Of a stretch of DNA of 64,000 bases, positions 52,191-61,367 are shown one piece after another. Numbering within the stretch: the first letter of the stretch is position 1; every line of letters begins with the position of its first letter. The stretch is from Mesorhizobium huakuii (GTDB taxonomy: Bacteria; Pseudomonadota; Alphaproteobacteria; Rhizobiales; Rhizobiaceae): contig NZ_CP050296.1 of assembly GCF_014189455.1 (NCBI RefSeq), positions 1,860,001 through 1,924,000 on the forward strand. Reading direction: 5' to 3'. The notes below the pieces were generated by a model, which had not been told where the DNA came from, searched no databases, and worked only from the letters and a program-made list of their open reading frames with translations. The position numbers were made by a program, and so were the translations under genes.

Positions 52191-53344
52191 CAGGGGAATC
52201 GCATATGGCGATTTTGGGCTTGAAGTTGGTTTGAGAAGGGATTCTTTGGGAAGGCAGTCCAGCGAGGAGTGACTGCCATTACCAGCCTTGAGAGCTATTT
52301 CGGTACGGTGCCTGATCCGCGCGCGGCCAACGCCACACATCGGCTTGGCGACCTGATCGTGATGATGATCGCTGCGAGCCTGTGTGGCGCGACCAGCGCA
52401 ACGGAGTTTTCGTTGTTCGCGCAAGAGCGCAAACAGGCGCTGTCGCGCTTGATCGACTATGAGGAGGCGCCTAGCCACGACACCTTCTCGCGGCTGTTGC
52501 GCCTGCTCGATCCGGAGGCCTTGGGACGGGCGTTCGCCGCCTTTGCCGCAGGCTTTGCCCAGGCACGTCAGGGTGTGGTCGCACTTGATGGCAAGGCGCT
52601 GCGGCGGGCCTATGAGAAAGGCCTTGCGGCCAGCCCGCCCCTGACGGTGTCGGCCTTTGCCAGCCAGACGCGGCTGTGTTTGGCGGCGGTCTCGCCCGGC
52701 GACGAAGACAATGAGGTCGAGGCTGCCCTCAAGGTCGTCGAACTCATTGATCTTACTGGCCGATTGGTCACGGCCGATGCCCTCCACTGCCACACGCGCA
52801 TGGCCAAGGCCATCATTCAGCGCGGCGGCGACTATCTGCTCGCACTCAAGGGAAACCGCCGGCATTGGTTGGCTCGGGCCAATCAACAACTGGCCCAGAC
52901 CACTCCCGCCGTCACTGAGCGGACCGAGACCAGCCATGGCCGCAACGAATGGCGGCAGGCAGAGGTCGTGGTGGCGGCTGAACCAATGATGCCGGGGCAC
53001 AAGGCCTTCATCCGCATCACCAGCCGGCGCGATCAGGCCGAGCCGCTGACGCGCCTGTTCATGGCCTCAACGCTGCTGTCGCCACAGCAGGCGATCGACC
53101 TCACCAGAGCCCATTGGCAGATCGAGAACGCACTGCACTGGATGCTCGACGTTCATCTGCACGAGGACCTCAGTCGTGCCCGCAAGGACAACGCTCCCGC
53201 CAACACCGCCCTCATCAACCGCATCGCCAGAAATATCCTTCAGGCCGCCGACATCGACAAAGTCCCCATTAGCCACCGCATCAAGAAATGCGCTTGGAAT
53301 GACGACTATCTCATCCAGGCAATCGCTCATATGCGATAGCCCTG
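52191..53344 (+). mobile_element. ISAs1-family insertion sequence
   Basis: About 1154 bp. The left end CAGGGGAATCGCATATG and the complement of the right end, CAGGGCTATCGCATATG, match at 15 of 17 bases. One transposase gene fills it. The flanks (GTCGATC left, CTCCGGAG right) give no target duplication, so the ends may have recombined after insertion. Confidence 0.85.
52269..53339 (+). CDS. ISAs1-family transposase
   Basis: DDE transposase of 356 residues, full length for the family. The N-terminal region YFGTVPDPRAANATHRLGDL is characteristic. Catalytic acidic residues are in VVALDGKALR, LVTADALHCH and the QIENALHWMLDVHLHED block. The GTG start is close to a GAGGA sequence. The stop lies inside the right terminal repeat, as is normal. 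It appears intact, so the element could be active. Confidence 0.93.
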   Translation: MTAITSLESYFGTVPDPRAANATHRLGDLIVMMIAASLCGATSATEFSLFAQERKQALSRLIDYEEAPSHDTFSRLLRLLDPEALGRAFAAFAAGFAQARQGVVALDGKALRRAYEKGLAASPPLTVSAFASQTRLCLAAVSPGDEDNEVEAALKVVELIDLTGRLVTADALHCHTRMAKAIIQRGGDYLLALKGNRRHWLARANQQLAQTTPAVTERTETSHGRNEWRQAEVVVAAEPMMPGHKAFIRITSRRDQAEPLTRLFMASTLLSPQQAIDLTRAHWQIENALHWMLDVHLHEDLSRARKDNAPANTALINRIARNILQAADIDKVPISHRIKKCAWNDDYLIQAIAHMR

Positions 53345-53491
53345 CTCCGGAGGGGGAGAGGTGGCTCGGCGAAGCCGAGACGGAGTGGGGGAACCACTTG
53401 GCAATAGCCACAAACGCAAATGCAAAATGGACCAAGCGCAATCATCGTCTCGCCTCGCGCCAAGGGTCACCGACGCACCCGATCAGGGCGC

Positions 53492-54343
53492 CTAAGCGGC
53501 CTTCTTCCACCCATTCCTGATATGCTTGTACCCCTCGCGATAAACCGCTTCCGGGCTCTCGGAAAAATCGCGCCACACCTTCGTCGCCGCCGCCAAATCC
53601 TTCAGCGAACGTCCAAACGACTCGATCGTCAACCAATCGTCATAGCCGCTCTTGCGGATCGCCGCGAACGTCTCTTTCCACGGAATGTTGCCGCGTCCCG
53701 GTACGCCGCGATCGTTCTCCGATATGTGGATGTGCACGACATTCCTGCGGTGCTTCGTGTAGGCCGCGATCGGGTCGGCCTCCTCGATATTGGCGTGAAA
53801 GGTGTCGTACATCGCCTTGATGTGCGGCCTGCCGATAGCGTCGATGTGCTCCGACAGGTCCGCCATCGTGTTGAAGAGATAACATTCGAAGCGGTTCAGC
53901 GCCTCCAGCCCGATGGTCACGTTCCGCGTACCGGCATGGTCGCCGATAGCGCGCTGCGAGGCGACGGACCGGTTCTTCTCGGCGGGTGTCGGACCGCTGC
54001 CGGAGAAGGCGCCGAGCGTCGAATGCAGCGGCCCACTGAGTGTCCTGGCGCCAAGTGCATCGGCGCAATCAATCGCCCATTTCATGTAGGCGATACCGGC
54101 CTTGCGCGTTGCCGCATCCGGCGAGATCAGGTTCATCGAGCGATCACCCATCGCCGAGACCGCGGTCCGCTCCAGCCCGATGCGATCGAGCAGGTCGCCG
54201 AGCTTTTTATAATCGTCCGGCGTGCCGGCGAAGACCGGAATCTCGACGCCATCGAAGCCCGTCGCCTTGATGTCGCGCAGCAGCGGCTCGTGCTTCTTCG
54301 ACACCGCTGTCGTCCACAAAAACATGCACATGCCGATTTTCAT
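53492..54343 (-). CDS. Sugar isomerase/epimerase, D-tagatose 3-epimerase-like
   Basis: TIM barrel of 283 residues. The family Mn site is visible: E147 (GLEALNRFE), D180 and H183 (MYDTFHAN), H206 (HIHISEND) and E241 (TIESFG). This is the pattern of D-tagatose/D-psicose 3-epimerases. The ATG follows GGGGGGAGG. It is 42 bp after the Gfo/Idh gene upstream, so they form an operon with the epimerase at 55628. The substrate is unknown. Confidence 0.88.
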   Translation of the reverse strand: MKIGMCMFLWTTAVSKKHEPLLRDIKATGFDGVEIPVFAGTPDDYKKLGDLLDRIGLERTAVSAMGDRSMNLISPDAATRKAGIAYMKWAIDCADALGARTLSGPLHSTLGAFSGSGPTPAEKNRSVASQRAIGDHAGTRNVTIGLEALNRFECYLFNTMADLSEHIDAIGRPHIKAMYDTFHANIEEADPIAAYTKHRRNVVHIHISENDRGVPGRGNIPWKETFAAIRKSGYDDWLTIESFGRSLKDLAAATKVWRDFSESPEAVYREGYKHIRNGWKKAA

Positions 54344-54385
54344 CGACGCCCCTCCCCCCGTTTGATCCCCCGGATCATTTTTGTT

Positions 54386-55573
54386 TTAGAGTTTCGTCCA
54401 CGTTCCATTCTTCTTCGAAGACTTCACACAGGCCTCGATGAAGGCCATGCCCTCGACGCCATCCTCGATGGTCGGGAAGACCACATCCTTTGCCGGCTTG
54501 CCACCCTTCTTGCGTGCCGCACGAATGGCGCGTGCCGCTTCCTGATAGATGTTGGCGAAACCTTCGAGATAGCCCTCCGGGTGGCCTGACGGCACACGGC
54601 TGACACGGCCCGCCACCGGCAGCGCGCCGGCGCCGTTGCGGGTGATCAGCTGCTTCGGCTGACCAAATGGCGTGTACCAGAGGTAGTTCGGATCGGCCTG
54701 CACCCATTCCAGCCCGCCCTTCGAGCCATAGATGCGCAGCTTCAGCCCGTTCTCATGGCCGGGCGCCACCTGGCTGGCCCAGATCATGCCCTTGGCCGGA
54801 TGCGTCTTGCCGGTGGGCTTGAAGCGCAGCATGACGTTGACATTGTCGTCGAGCAGCCGCCCCGGCACGAAGGCGTCGAGATCGGCCGACAGCGAATCCA
54901 GTTCCAGCCCGGAGACGAAACGGGCAAGGTTGTAGGCATGCGTGCCGATGTCGCCCAGCGCGCCGCCAGCACCCGCCTGCTTGGGATCGCCACGCCACGA
55001 GGCCTGCTTCTGGCCGGTGGCGGCGAGGTCCTCGGTCAGCCAGTCCTGCGGATATTCCGACTGCACGATGCGGATGTCGCCGAGCACGCCCTTGGCCACC
55101 ATCTCGCGCGCCTGCCGTACCATCGGATAGGCCGTGTAGTTGTGGGTGAGCACGAACACCTTGCCGGTCTTCTCGACGATGGCCGCGAGCTTTTTCGCCT
55201 CGGCCAGCGTCGTCGCCAGCGGCTTGTCGCAGATCACGTGGATGCCGGCTTCGAGGAAAGCCTTGGCTGCCGGCACATGCACATTGTTCGGCGTGACGAT
55301 CGCCACCGCCTCGATACCGTCAGGGCGCTTGGCCTCGGCCTTGGCCATCTCGGCATAGGAGGCGTAGCTGCGGTCCGGATCGAGCCCGAGTTCGGCGGCC
55401 GACGCCTTGGCGCGCTCGGGATTCGCCGACAGCGCACCGGCCACCAGCACGAACTCATTGTCCAAGCGTGCCGCGATCCGGTGCACCGCCCCGATGAAGG
55501 CGCCTTGCCCGCCGCCGACCATGCCATAGCGGATCGGGCCGCCTCCCGTTTCCGACTTCGATGCGCCGACCAT
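54386..55573 (-). CDS. Gfo/Idh/MocA-family oxidoreductase
   Basis: NAD(P)-dependent dehydrogenase of 395 residues. Rossmann start YGMVGGGQGAFIGAVHRIAAR, the motif CDKPLATTLAEAKK and the C-terminal GGALGDIGTHAYNLARF. The ATG follows GAGGGAG. It lies between two TIM-barrel genes. Such trios often process inositols or 3-keto-glycosides, which is a guess here. Confidence 0.88.
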   Translation of the reverse strand: MVGASKSETGGGPIRYGMVGGGQGAFIGAVHRIAARLDNEFVLVAGALSANPERAKASAAELGLDPDRSYASYAEMAKAEAKRPDGIEAVAIVTPNNVHVPAAKAFLEAGIHVICDKPLATTLAEAKKLAAIVEKTGKVFVLTHNYTAYPMVRQAREMVAKGVLGDIRIVQSEYPQDWLTEDLAATGQKQASWRGDPKQAGAGGALGDIGTHAYNLARFVSGLELDSLSADLDAFVPGRLLDDNVNVMLRFKPTGKTHPAKGMIWASQVAPGHENGLKLRIYGSKGGLEWVQADPNYLWYTPFGQPKQLITRNGAGALPVAGRVSRVPSGHPEGYLEGFANIYQEAARAIRAARKKGGKPAKDVVFPTIEDGVEGMAFIEACVKSSKKNGTWTKL

Positions 55574-55627
55574 GTTTTCTCCCTCGTGTCTTGGATGCTC
55601 CTCCCCATCAGGGAAGGATAAGTCGTC

Positions 55628-56683
55628 TCAGATACCCATCATCGCGCGCAGCAGCTTCTTGTCCGTGGTGCCGCTGGCAAAATCGTCGAATGCCCTTTCC
55701 GTCACGCGGATGATGTGATGCTGGATGAAAGGCGCCCCTTCGGCCGCGCCGTCTTCGGGATGCTTCAGGCAGCACTCCCATTCCAGCACTGCCCAGGAAT
55801 CATAGTTGTACTGCGTCAGCTTGGAGAAGATGCCGCCGAAATCCACTTGCCCGTCGCCGAGCGAACGGAAGCGGCCGGCGCGGTTGGTCCAGCTCTGATA
55901 GCCGGAATAGACGCCTTGCCGGCCGGTCGGGTTGAACTCGGCATCCTTGACGTGGAACGCCTTGATGCGTTCGTGATAGATGTCGATGAATTCGAGATAG
56001 TCGAGCTGCTGCAAGAGGAAGTGCGACGGGTCGTAGTTGATGTTGCAGCGCTTATGGCCGCCGACCGCGTCGAGGAACATCTCGAAGGTTGCGCCGTCGA
56101 ACACGTCCTCAGACGGGTGAATTTCGTAGCCGACATCGACGCCATTGTCCTCATAGACATCGAGGATCGGCTTCCAGCGTTTGCCGAGTTCGCCAAAGGC
56201 CTCCTCGATCAGTCCGGCCGGCCGCTGCGGGAAGGGATAGAGGTAAGGGAAAGCCAGCGAGCCCGTGAACGACACCGAAGCATTCAGCCCGAGATTGCGC
56301 GATGCCTTGGCGCCGAACTTCATCTGCTCGACCGCCCATTTCTGCCGCGCCTTCGGATTGTTGTGGACCGAGGCCGGCGCGAAGCCATCCATCTGGGCGT
56401 CATAGGCAGGGTGCACCGCCACCAACTGCCCCTGCAGATGCGTCGACAATTCCGTGATCTCGACGCCGGCATCGGCACAGATGCCCTTCACCTCGTCGCA
56501 ATAGGCCTTGGAAGAGGCTGCTTTCTTGAGATCGAACAGGCGCGCGTCCCAGGTCGGGATCTGCACGCCTTTATAACCGAGACCGGCGGCCCATTTGGTG
56601 ATCGAGGCCAGCGAATTGAATGGCGCTGCATCACCCGCGAACTGCGCCAGAAACAGTCCAGGGCCCTTCATTGTCGTCGGCAT
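55628..56683 (-). CDS. Sugar phosphate isomerase/epimerase-like TIM-barrel protein
   Basis: A protein of 351 residues in the xylose-isomerase-like family. Candidate ligands are Glu in VGYEIHPSEDVFDG, Asp/His in INYDPSHFLLQ, His in AFHVKDAEF and Glu in AVLEWECCLK. I chose the ATG at 56683 because GGGAGG lies 7 nt upstream; the ATG at 56689 abuts it. First gene of the minus-strand operon, divergent from another TIM-barrel gene. Confidence 0.86.
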   Translation of the reverse strand: MPTTMKGPGLFLAQFAGDAAPFNSLASITKWAAGLGYKGVQIPTWDARLFDLKKAASSKAYCDEVKGICADAGVEITELSTHLQGQLVAVHPAYDAQMDGFAPASVHNNPKARQKWAVEQMKFGAKASRNLGLNASVSFTGSLAFPYLYPFPQRPAGLIEEAFGELGKRWKPILDVYEDNGVDVGYEIHPSEDVFDGATFEMFLDAVGGHKRCNINYDPSHFLLQQLDYLEFIDIYHERIKAFHVKDAEFNPTGRQGVYSGYQSWTNRAGRFRSLGDGQVDFGGIFSKLTQYNYDSWAVLEWECCLKHPEDGAAEGAPFIQHHIIRVTERAFDDFASGTTDKKLLRAMMGI

Positions 56684-57085
56684 CGGCATCCTCCCTCATT
56701 GTGTCGCGACCAAGCATAGCGCCGATTGGAAGCAGGGCCAGCCATTTTGGTCTTTTCGCACCGGGCGCTTTGCAGGCACTGCCATTCTGGTATTACCAAA
56801 TAGCGGAATTTGGTCAAGCCTCGCAATGCATCTTCAAAGCCCTCGGCATAACAGAAATATCGACATATATCGCAATACAATCAATGGAATAATTCGCACA
56901 AAAAGTTGCGCTGCCGCACTTCTTGCCGTTCCCTGGAATTTGCTGTAGACCTCACTTCAGGCCCAATTGGTCGAACCAGTTTGCGAGAAAAAGGCTGGGG
57001 ATGCCTTGGGGAGGAACCCTTGCGTCGTCTTTCGGCGATGCATGTCGCAGGCAAACCATACGGACGAATTTGGGAAGGACAGACC
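56684..57085. promoter_or_regulatory. Divergent promoter region with a GntR-type operator
   Basis: About 400 bp, AT-rich toward 56830-56910. CTGGTATTACCAA holds TGGTATTACCA (56788-56798), an exact match to the FadR-class pattern TGGT-N3-ACCA. Further TTGGTC half-sites lie nearby (about 56753 and 56810). This points to control by the frameshifted GntR regulator at 59206 or a relative elsewhere. Confidence 0.68.
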
Positions 57086-57973
57086 ATGCATCTTTCGACG
57101 CACAACTGGATGCGCGCGGAGCCGTTGGAGGTGACGCTGAAGCGCATCAAGAAATTCGGCTATGAGTCGATCGAGATTTCCGGTGAGCCCGAGCAGTACA
57201 AGACCAAGGAGACGCGGGCACTTCTGAAGGAGCATGGCATCCGTTGCTGGGGCGCGGTGACCTTGATGCTGGGCGAACGCAACCTTGCCGCCAAGAACCA
57301 GGGACAGCGCGAGCGCTCGGTGCAGTATGTCAAGGACGTGCTGACCATGGTCAGCGAACTCGATGGTGAGATTATCACCCTGGTTCCGGCGACCGTCGGC
57401 AAGGTGGTGCCGGATGGTACCGAGGAAGAGGAATGGAAGTGGGTGGTCGACGCGACCCGCGAATGCTTCACCCACGCCAAGAAGGTTGGCGTCAAGATCG
57501 CCGTGGAACCGCTCAATCGCTTCGAGACCTATCTGTTCAACCGCGGTGCCCAGGCGCTGGCGCTGGCCGACGCGGTCAGCCCCGAATGCGGCGTGTGCCT
57601 CGACGCCTACCACATTCATATGGAAGAATTTAACGTCCATGACGCCATCCGTCAGGTCGGCAAGCGCCTGTTCGACTTCCATGTCGCCGACAACAACCGC
57701 TTCGCCGCCGGCCTCGGCCAGATCGACTGGCCCAGGATCGTCGCCACCTTGAAGGAAGTCGGCTACGACGGCGCGCTGACCAACGAGTTCGTCGCCCCGG
57801 TAGACCGCACGCCGGCAGCGCCCTATCCCGAAATGGTCGAGCGCCACCCGGTCGATATCTCGCCCGAGCAGCTGAAGTTCATCCAGGACCACGGCTCCAG
57901 CGTGCTCACCGAAAAATTCTACACCGACCAGATGCGCATCACGGCCGAAACGCTGCTGCCGCTGATCAAGTAG
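57086..57973 (+). CDS. Sugar isomerase/epimerase, D-tagatose 3-epimerase-like
   Basis: TIM barrel of 295 residues. Metal ligands E141 (VEPLNRFE), D173 and H176 (CLDAYHIHM), H199 (FDFHVADNNR) and Glu in LTNEFVAP fit the D-tagatose 3-epimerase family. The ATG at 57086 follows GGAAGGA and starts at the first beta strand; a frame open from 56906 has no such site. It is the first gene of the plus-strand operon with the enolase-superfamily gene. Confidence 0.88.
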   Translation: MHLSTHNWMRAEPLEVTLKRIKKFGYESIEISGEPEQYKTKETRALLKEHGIRCWGAVTLMLGERNLAAKNQGQRERSVQYVKDVLTMVSELDGEIITLVPATVGKVVPDGTEEEEWKWVVDATRECFTHAKKVGVKIAVEPLNRFETYLFNRGAQALALADAVSPECGVCLDAYHIHMEEFNVHDAIRQVGKRLFDFHVADNNRFAAGLGQIDWPRIVATLKEVGYDGALTNEFVAPVDRTPAAPYPEMVERHPVDISPEQLKFIQDHGSSVLTEKFYTDQMRITAETLLPLIK

Positions 57974-58033
57974 TCGACCGCTTCCTGGGAATTTGCCCTT
58001 TCGCCCTGACAGGCGGCAGGGCTGGGGAAAGAC

Positions 58034-59203
58034 ATGCGCATCAAGACCGTCCAAGCCTGGTGGGTCCGCATCCCAATCGAAGCCGCGAAGCAGCATCGCA
58101 GCGACTTCGGCCAGGTGACGACCTTCGACGCCGCCATCCTGCGCATCGAAACCGATGACGGGCTGGTCGGCTGGGGCGAAGGCAAGAACGCCGCCGGCAG
58201 CGCCGGCAGCTACGGCGCCCTTGTCTACATGCTGAACCACGAGGTCGGTCCGCAATTGATCGGCCGCGATCCGGCCGATATCGGCATCATCTGGGAGATG
58301 CTCTACAATGGCGTGCGCCACGACAGCGCCGCGCGCGCCGGCCACGCCATGCCGCAACTGGCGCGGCGTGGCATGAGCATCGCCGCCATCAGCGCCGTCG
58401 ACATCGCGCTCTGGGACATCCTCGGCAAGTCGCTCGGCCAGCCGGTTTGGCGGCTGCTCGGTGGCCGCAAGGTCGATCGCATGCAGGCCTATGCCTCCGG
58501 CGGCTGGGCAGCCGCCGATGCCATCGGCGAACAGCTGAAATCCTACATCGCCCGGGGCGGCTTCAAGGCGCTGAAAATGCGGGTCGGCGCCATGGATGGC
58601 GCAGCACACATTTCCGCCGCCCGTGTCCGCGCCGCGCGCCAGGCCCTCGGACCCGATGTCGAGCTGATGGTCGACGCCCACGGCACCTATACGGTTGCCG
58701 AAGCCAAACGCTTCATCCATCTCGTCAGCGACCTCGATCTCGCCTGGTTCGAAGAGCCAGTGATCGCCGACGACAAGCCCGGCATGGCGGAAGTGCGCGC
58801 CTCCGGCGCCGTGCCGATCGCCACCGGCGAAAGTGAGGCGACCCGCTATGCTTTCCGCGACCTCGCCGTGCTCAAGGCGGCCGACATCTTCCAGCCTGAT
58901 CCCGCCTTCTGCGGCGGCATCAGCGAGGCGATGAAGATAGGCACCATCGCCAGCGCCTTCAATCTGCGCTTTGCGCCGCATTTGTGGGCCGGCGCGCCCT
59001 GCTTCTTCGCTGGCTTGCATGTCTGCGCCGCTTCGCCGTCGAGTTTCACCGTCGAATATTCGCTCGGCGCCAACCCGATGATCCACGATCTAATCGAAGA
59101 GACTGTCGAAGCAACGGACGGTATGATAGCGATCCCGGAAAAGCCCGGATTGGGGTTCACCGTTTCGGAGCGATTCCTGGAGGCGCACGCGCAACGCAAT
59201 TGA
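58034..59203 (+). CDS. Enolase-superfamily dehydratase, mandelate racemase group
   Basis: A protein of 389 residues. Metal ligands D214 (MVDAHGTY), E240 (FEEPV) and E266 (TGESEA); acid/base residues K181 in KMR and the H316 (FAPHLWAG)-D289 dyad. These define the mandelate racemase subgroup, which includes sugar-acid dehydratases such as galactonate, gluconate and fuconate dehydratases. The ATG follows GGGGAAAG. With the nearby 2-hydroxyacid dehydrogenase it suggests hexonate breakdown, but the substrate cannot be told. Confidence 0.9.
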   Translation: MRIKTVQAWWVRIPIEAAKQHRSDFGQVTTFDAAILRIETDDGLVGWGEGKNAAGSAGSYGALVYMLNHEVGPQLIGRDPADIGIIWEMLYNGVRHDSAARAGHAMPQLARRGMSIAAISAVDIALWDILGKSLGQPVWRLLGGRKVDRMQAYASGGWAAADAIGEQLKSYIARGGFKALKMRVGAMDGAAHISAARVRAARQALGPDVELMVDAHGTYTVAEAKRFIHLVSDLDLAWFEEPVIADDKPGMAEVRASGAVPIATGESEATRYAFRDLAVLKAADIFQPDPAFCGGISEAMKIGTIASAFNLRFAPHLWAGAPCFFAGLHVCAASPSSFTVEYSLGANPMIHDLIEETVEATDGMIAIPEKPGLGFTVSERFLEAHAQRN

Positions 59204-59205
59204 CG

Positions 59206-59924
59206 ATGAAAGAAAAGAACCTTCTCGCGGAACTCGCCGCCTATCTCTTCTCCCACTCGGACAGCGAGACCGGCCGCACGCCATCGGAACGTGAGCTGGC
59301 GGAGCATTTCGGCGTCAGCCGCGCCAGATCCGCGAGGCGCTGGCCATCCTCGAAGCCATGCGCATCGTCGAGCGTCGCGCCAAGTCCGGCATCTACATCG
59401 ACACCAAGCAGGCGAGCGTCGAAGCGCTGGCGCTGTTTGCGCGTGCCGGCCTGCCGCTCGATCCCTTGCAGATCTATGAAACGGTCGAGTTGCGCAAGAT
59501 CCACGAGATCAAGGCCGCCGAGCTTGCTTGTTCGCGCGCCACCGAGGAGAATTTCGAGCGGCTGCGCGAGATCCTCAAGGCTTCCGAGGAACGCATCGCC
59601 GCCGGCGAAGGCCTCGCCAAGGAAGACCGCGAGTTCCATCTGGAGATCGTGCGCGCCACCAAGAACAGCGTCTTCCACAACATCTGCAGCGTCTACTATC
59701 TGATGGGCGAACAGCGCCTGCCGATCTATTTCAACGATCCCGAACGCAGCGTGCGTTCGCATGCCGAGCATGTGCAGATCTACGAGGCGCTGCTGCGCCG
59801 TGATGGCAATCTCGCCCAGGCGTTGATGAGCGCCCATCTGCAAGGCGCGGAGAGCTACTGGAAGGGCCTGATCGAGGGCGGCAAGGCGGTTGCGCCCGCG
59901 AGCGCCGTACTCGAAAAGGCCTGA
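59206..59924 (+). pseudogene. GntR/FadR-family regulator with a one-base frameshift
   Basis: The first 40 residues read as a GntR helix-turn-helix (TPSERELAEHFGVSRA), then the frame changes at about 59325. In the next frame the protein continues as REALAILEAMRIVERRAKSGIYID and a complete FCD domain to 59924 (LRKIHEIKAAE, EDREFHLEIVRATKN, SHAEHVQIYEALL). One C missing from GCGCC at 59321-59325 explains it: GCCCAGATCCGC would restore SRAQIREAL. It may be a real recent mutation or a sequencing error. If real, the FCD half could at best be made alone from the ATG at 59358. Confidence 0.85.
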
Positions 59925-59926
59925 TC

Positions 59927-60919
59927 GTGGCCCAGACCGTGCCAAAGATCCTGTCGACCCATCCGCTGCACCCACGTGCTTCGGCCAGGCTCGCCGGCGC
60001 TGGCCAGCTTGTGATCGCATCGGCGCTTGATCCTGCCACCTTGGCCAGGGAGGCCAAGGACGCCGACATCGTCATCGTGCGCGCGCCACTGCCGCCAACG
60101 CTGTTCGAGGGCGCCTGGAAGCTGAGGGCCGCGATCCGCCATGGCGCTGGGCTCGACATGATCCCGATGGAGGCGGCGGCGGCCGCCGGCGTGCTGGTGG
60201 CCAACGTGCCGGCGGTCAATGCGCGCTCGGTCGCGGAACATGTCATGTTCACCGCACTTGCGCTGCTGCGGCAATTCCGCAGGGTTGACCGCGATTTGCG
60301 CGCCAAAGGCTGGCTCGCCGGACGCGAGCACGCCAATTCCAACATCGAGCTCGCCGGCAAGACCATCGGCATTGTCGGCCTCGGCGCCGTCGGCCAAGCC
60401 GTCGGCCATATCGCCGCGCACGGCTTCGACCTGAAAGTGGTGGCAACGACGCGCAGCATGCAGCCGGCGCCCGAAAAAGTCGGCTTCCTGTCGATCGACG
60501 CGCTGGTCGAGCAGAGCGACATCATCGTGCTGTGCTGCCCGCTGACGCCGGAGACGCGTGGCCTGATCAGCCGTGAGCGCATCGCCCGCATGAAATCCAA
60601 CGCGCTGCTGATCAACGTTTCGCGCGGACCGGTCGTCGATGACGACGCACTGATCGAGGCCTTGCGGGAACGCCGCATCGGCGGTGCAGCACTCGACGTG
60701 TTTTCGACGCAGCCGCTGCCGTCCAATCATCCCTATTTCGGCTTCGACAACGTCATCATCACCCCGCACATGGCCGGCATTACCGAGGAATCGATGATGC
60801 GCATGGGCGTCGGCGCGGCGGGCGAAGCTCTGCTGGTGCTGGCAGGCAAGCTGCCGGTCAATCTGCGCAATCCGGAAGTGGTCGATCATTACCGGCAGCG
60901 GTTTCCGCTCGACATATAG
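59927..60919 (+). CDS. D-isomer-specific 2-hydroxyacid dehydrogenase
   Basis: NAD(P)-dependent dehydrogenase of 330 residues. The nucleotide site is GIVGLGAVGQAVGHIAAHGF; catalytic Arg in LLINVSRGPVVDDDAL, Glu in the ALDVFSTQPLP block and His in IITPHMAGITEE. It starts with GTG two bases after the regulator stop, so it belongs to the same operon. A hydroxypyruvate, glyoxylate or 2-keto sugar acid substrate is likely; sequence does not decide. Confidence 0.9.
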   Translation: MAQTVPKILSTHPLHPRASARLAGAGQLVIASALDPATLAREAKDADIVIVRAPLPPTLFEGAWKLRAAIRHGAGLDMIPMEAAAAAGVLVANVPAVNARSVAEHVMFTALALLRQFRRVDRDLRAKGWLAGREHANSNIELAGKTIGIVGLGAVGQAVGHIAAHGFDLKVVATTRSMQPAPEKVGFLSIDALVEQSDIIVLCCPLTPETRGLISRERIARMKSNALLINVSRGPVVDDDALIEALRERRIGGAALDVFSTQPLPSNHPYFGFDNVIITPHMAGITEESMMRMGVGAAGEALLVLAGKLPVNLRNPEVVDHYRQRFPLDI

Positions 60920-60959
60920 CAATCGCGGTTTCGCCCCAATTCTCCGCGACGGTGCTGCC

Positions 60960-61349
60960 ATGTCCGGTCTTCGCCTCGCATTGCTGGTTGCCGCAACCTC
61001 ATCCATCTGCACCATGCCGGCATTCGCCGCAGCCGAGAGCAGCTATGTCTACTGCGACAATGGGCTGCGCTGCTTCAAGGCGCCCTGCCCGTCGAACAGC
61101 GCGCTCGACCTTGCCACCGGCGCGATCATCAAAGGCGTGTCGATCGACACCAGCGGCTTGCCGCAGACCGACAAGGCGATAGTGGATCAGTCCGACGTGC
61201 TTTACAGCGGCAAGATCGTCGTCAGAGGCTCGATCGAGCAACGCGCCCAGACCATCACCGGCAAGGATTACAGCCTGCCATGGCTGGTCGCGACCCGTAT
61301 CGTGCGCACCGCCAACGACAGCGAACGCAAGCACTGTTCGGCGCACTGA
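60960..61349 (+). CDS. Small secreted protein, unknown function
   Basis: Not recognised. A protein of 129 residues with a signal peptide (about 1-24, ending AFAAAE) and four Cys in the mature part (YCDNGLRCFKAPCPS and a terminal KHCSAH). Disulfide folding in the periplasm is likely. It has 40 bp to the dehydrogenase gene upstream but weak ribosome signals, so it may have its own promoter. Convergent with the amidase. Confidence 0.65.
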   Translation: MSGLRLALLVAATSSICTMPAFAAAESSYVYCDNGLRCFKAPCPSNSALDLATGAIIKGVSIDTSGLPQTDKAIVDQSDVLYSGKIVVRGSIEQRAQTITGKDYSLPWLVATRIVRTANDSERKHCSAH

Positions 61350-61367
61350 CTATCCGACAATTGCCGA

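Larger units (their letters stand above)
52036..53391. repeat. RIME-like palindromic repeat interrupted by an insertion sequence
   Basis: The left part (52036-52190) starts CCCCCACTCCGTC and the right part (53345-53391) ends GACGGAGTGGGGG, the same outer ends as the intact element at 39357. Joined, the two parts give about 202 bp, against 185 in the intact copy. Confidence 0.8.

Noticed and set aside
52181..53352. Target-site duplication around the insertion sequence
   Set aside because: The 8-10 bp on the two sides do not match in any register I tried.
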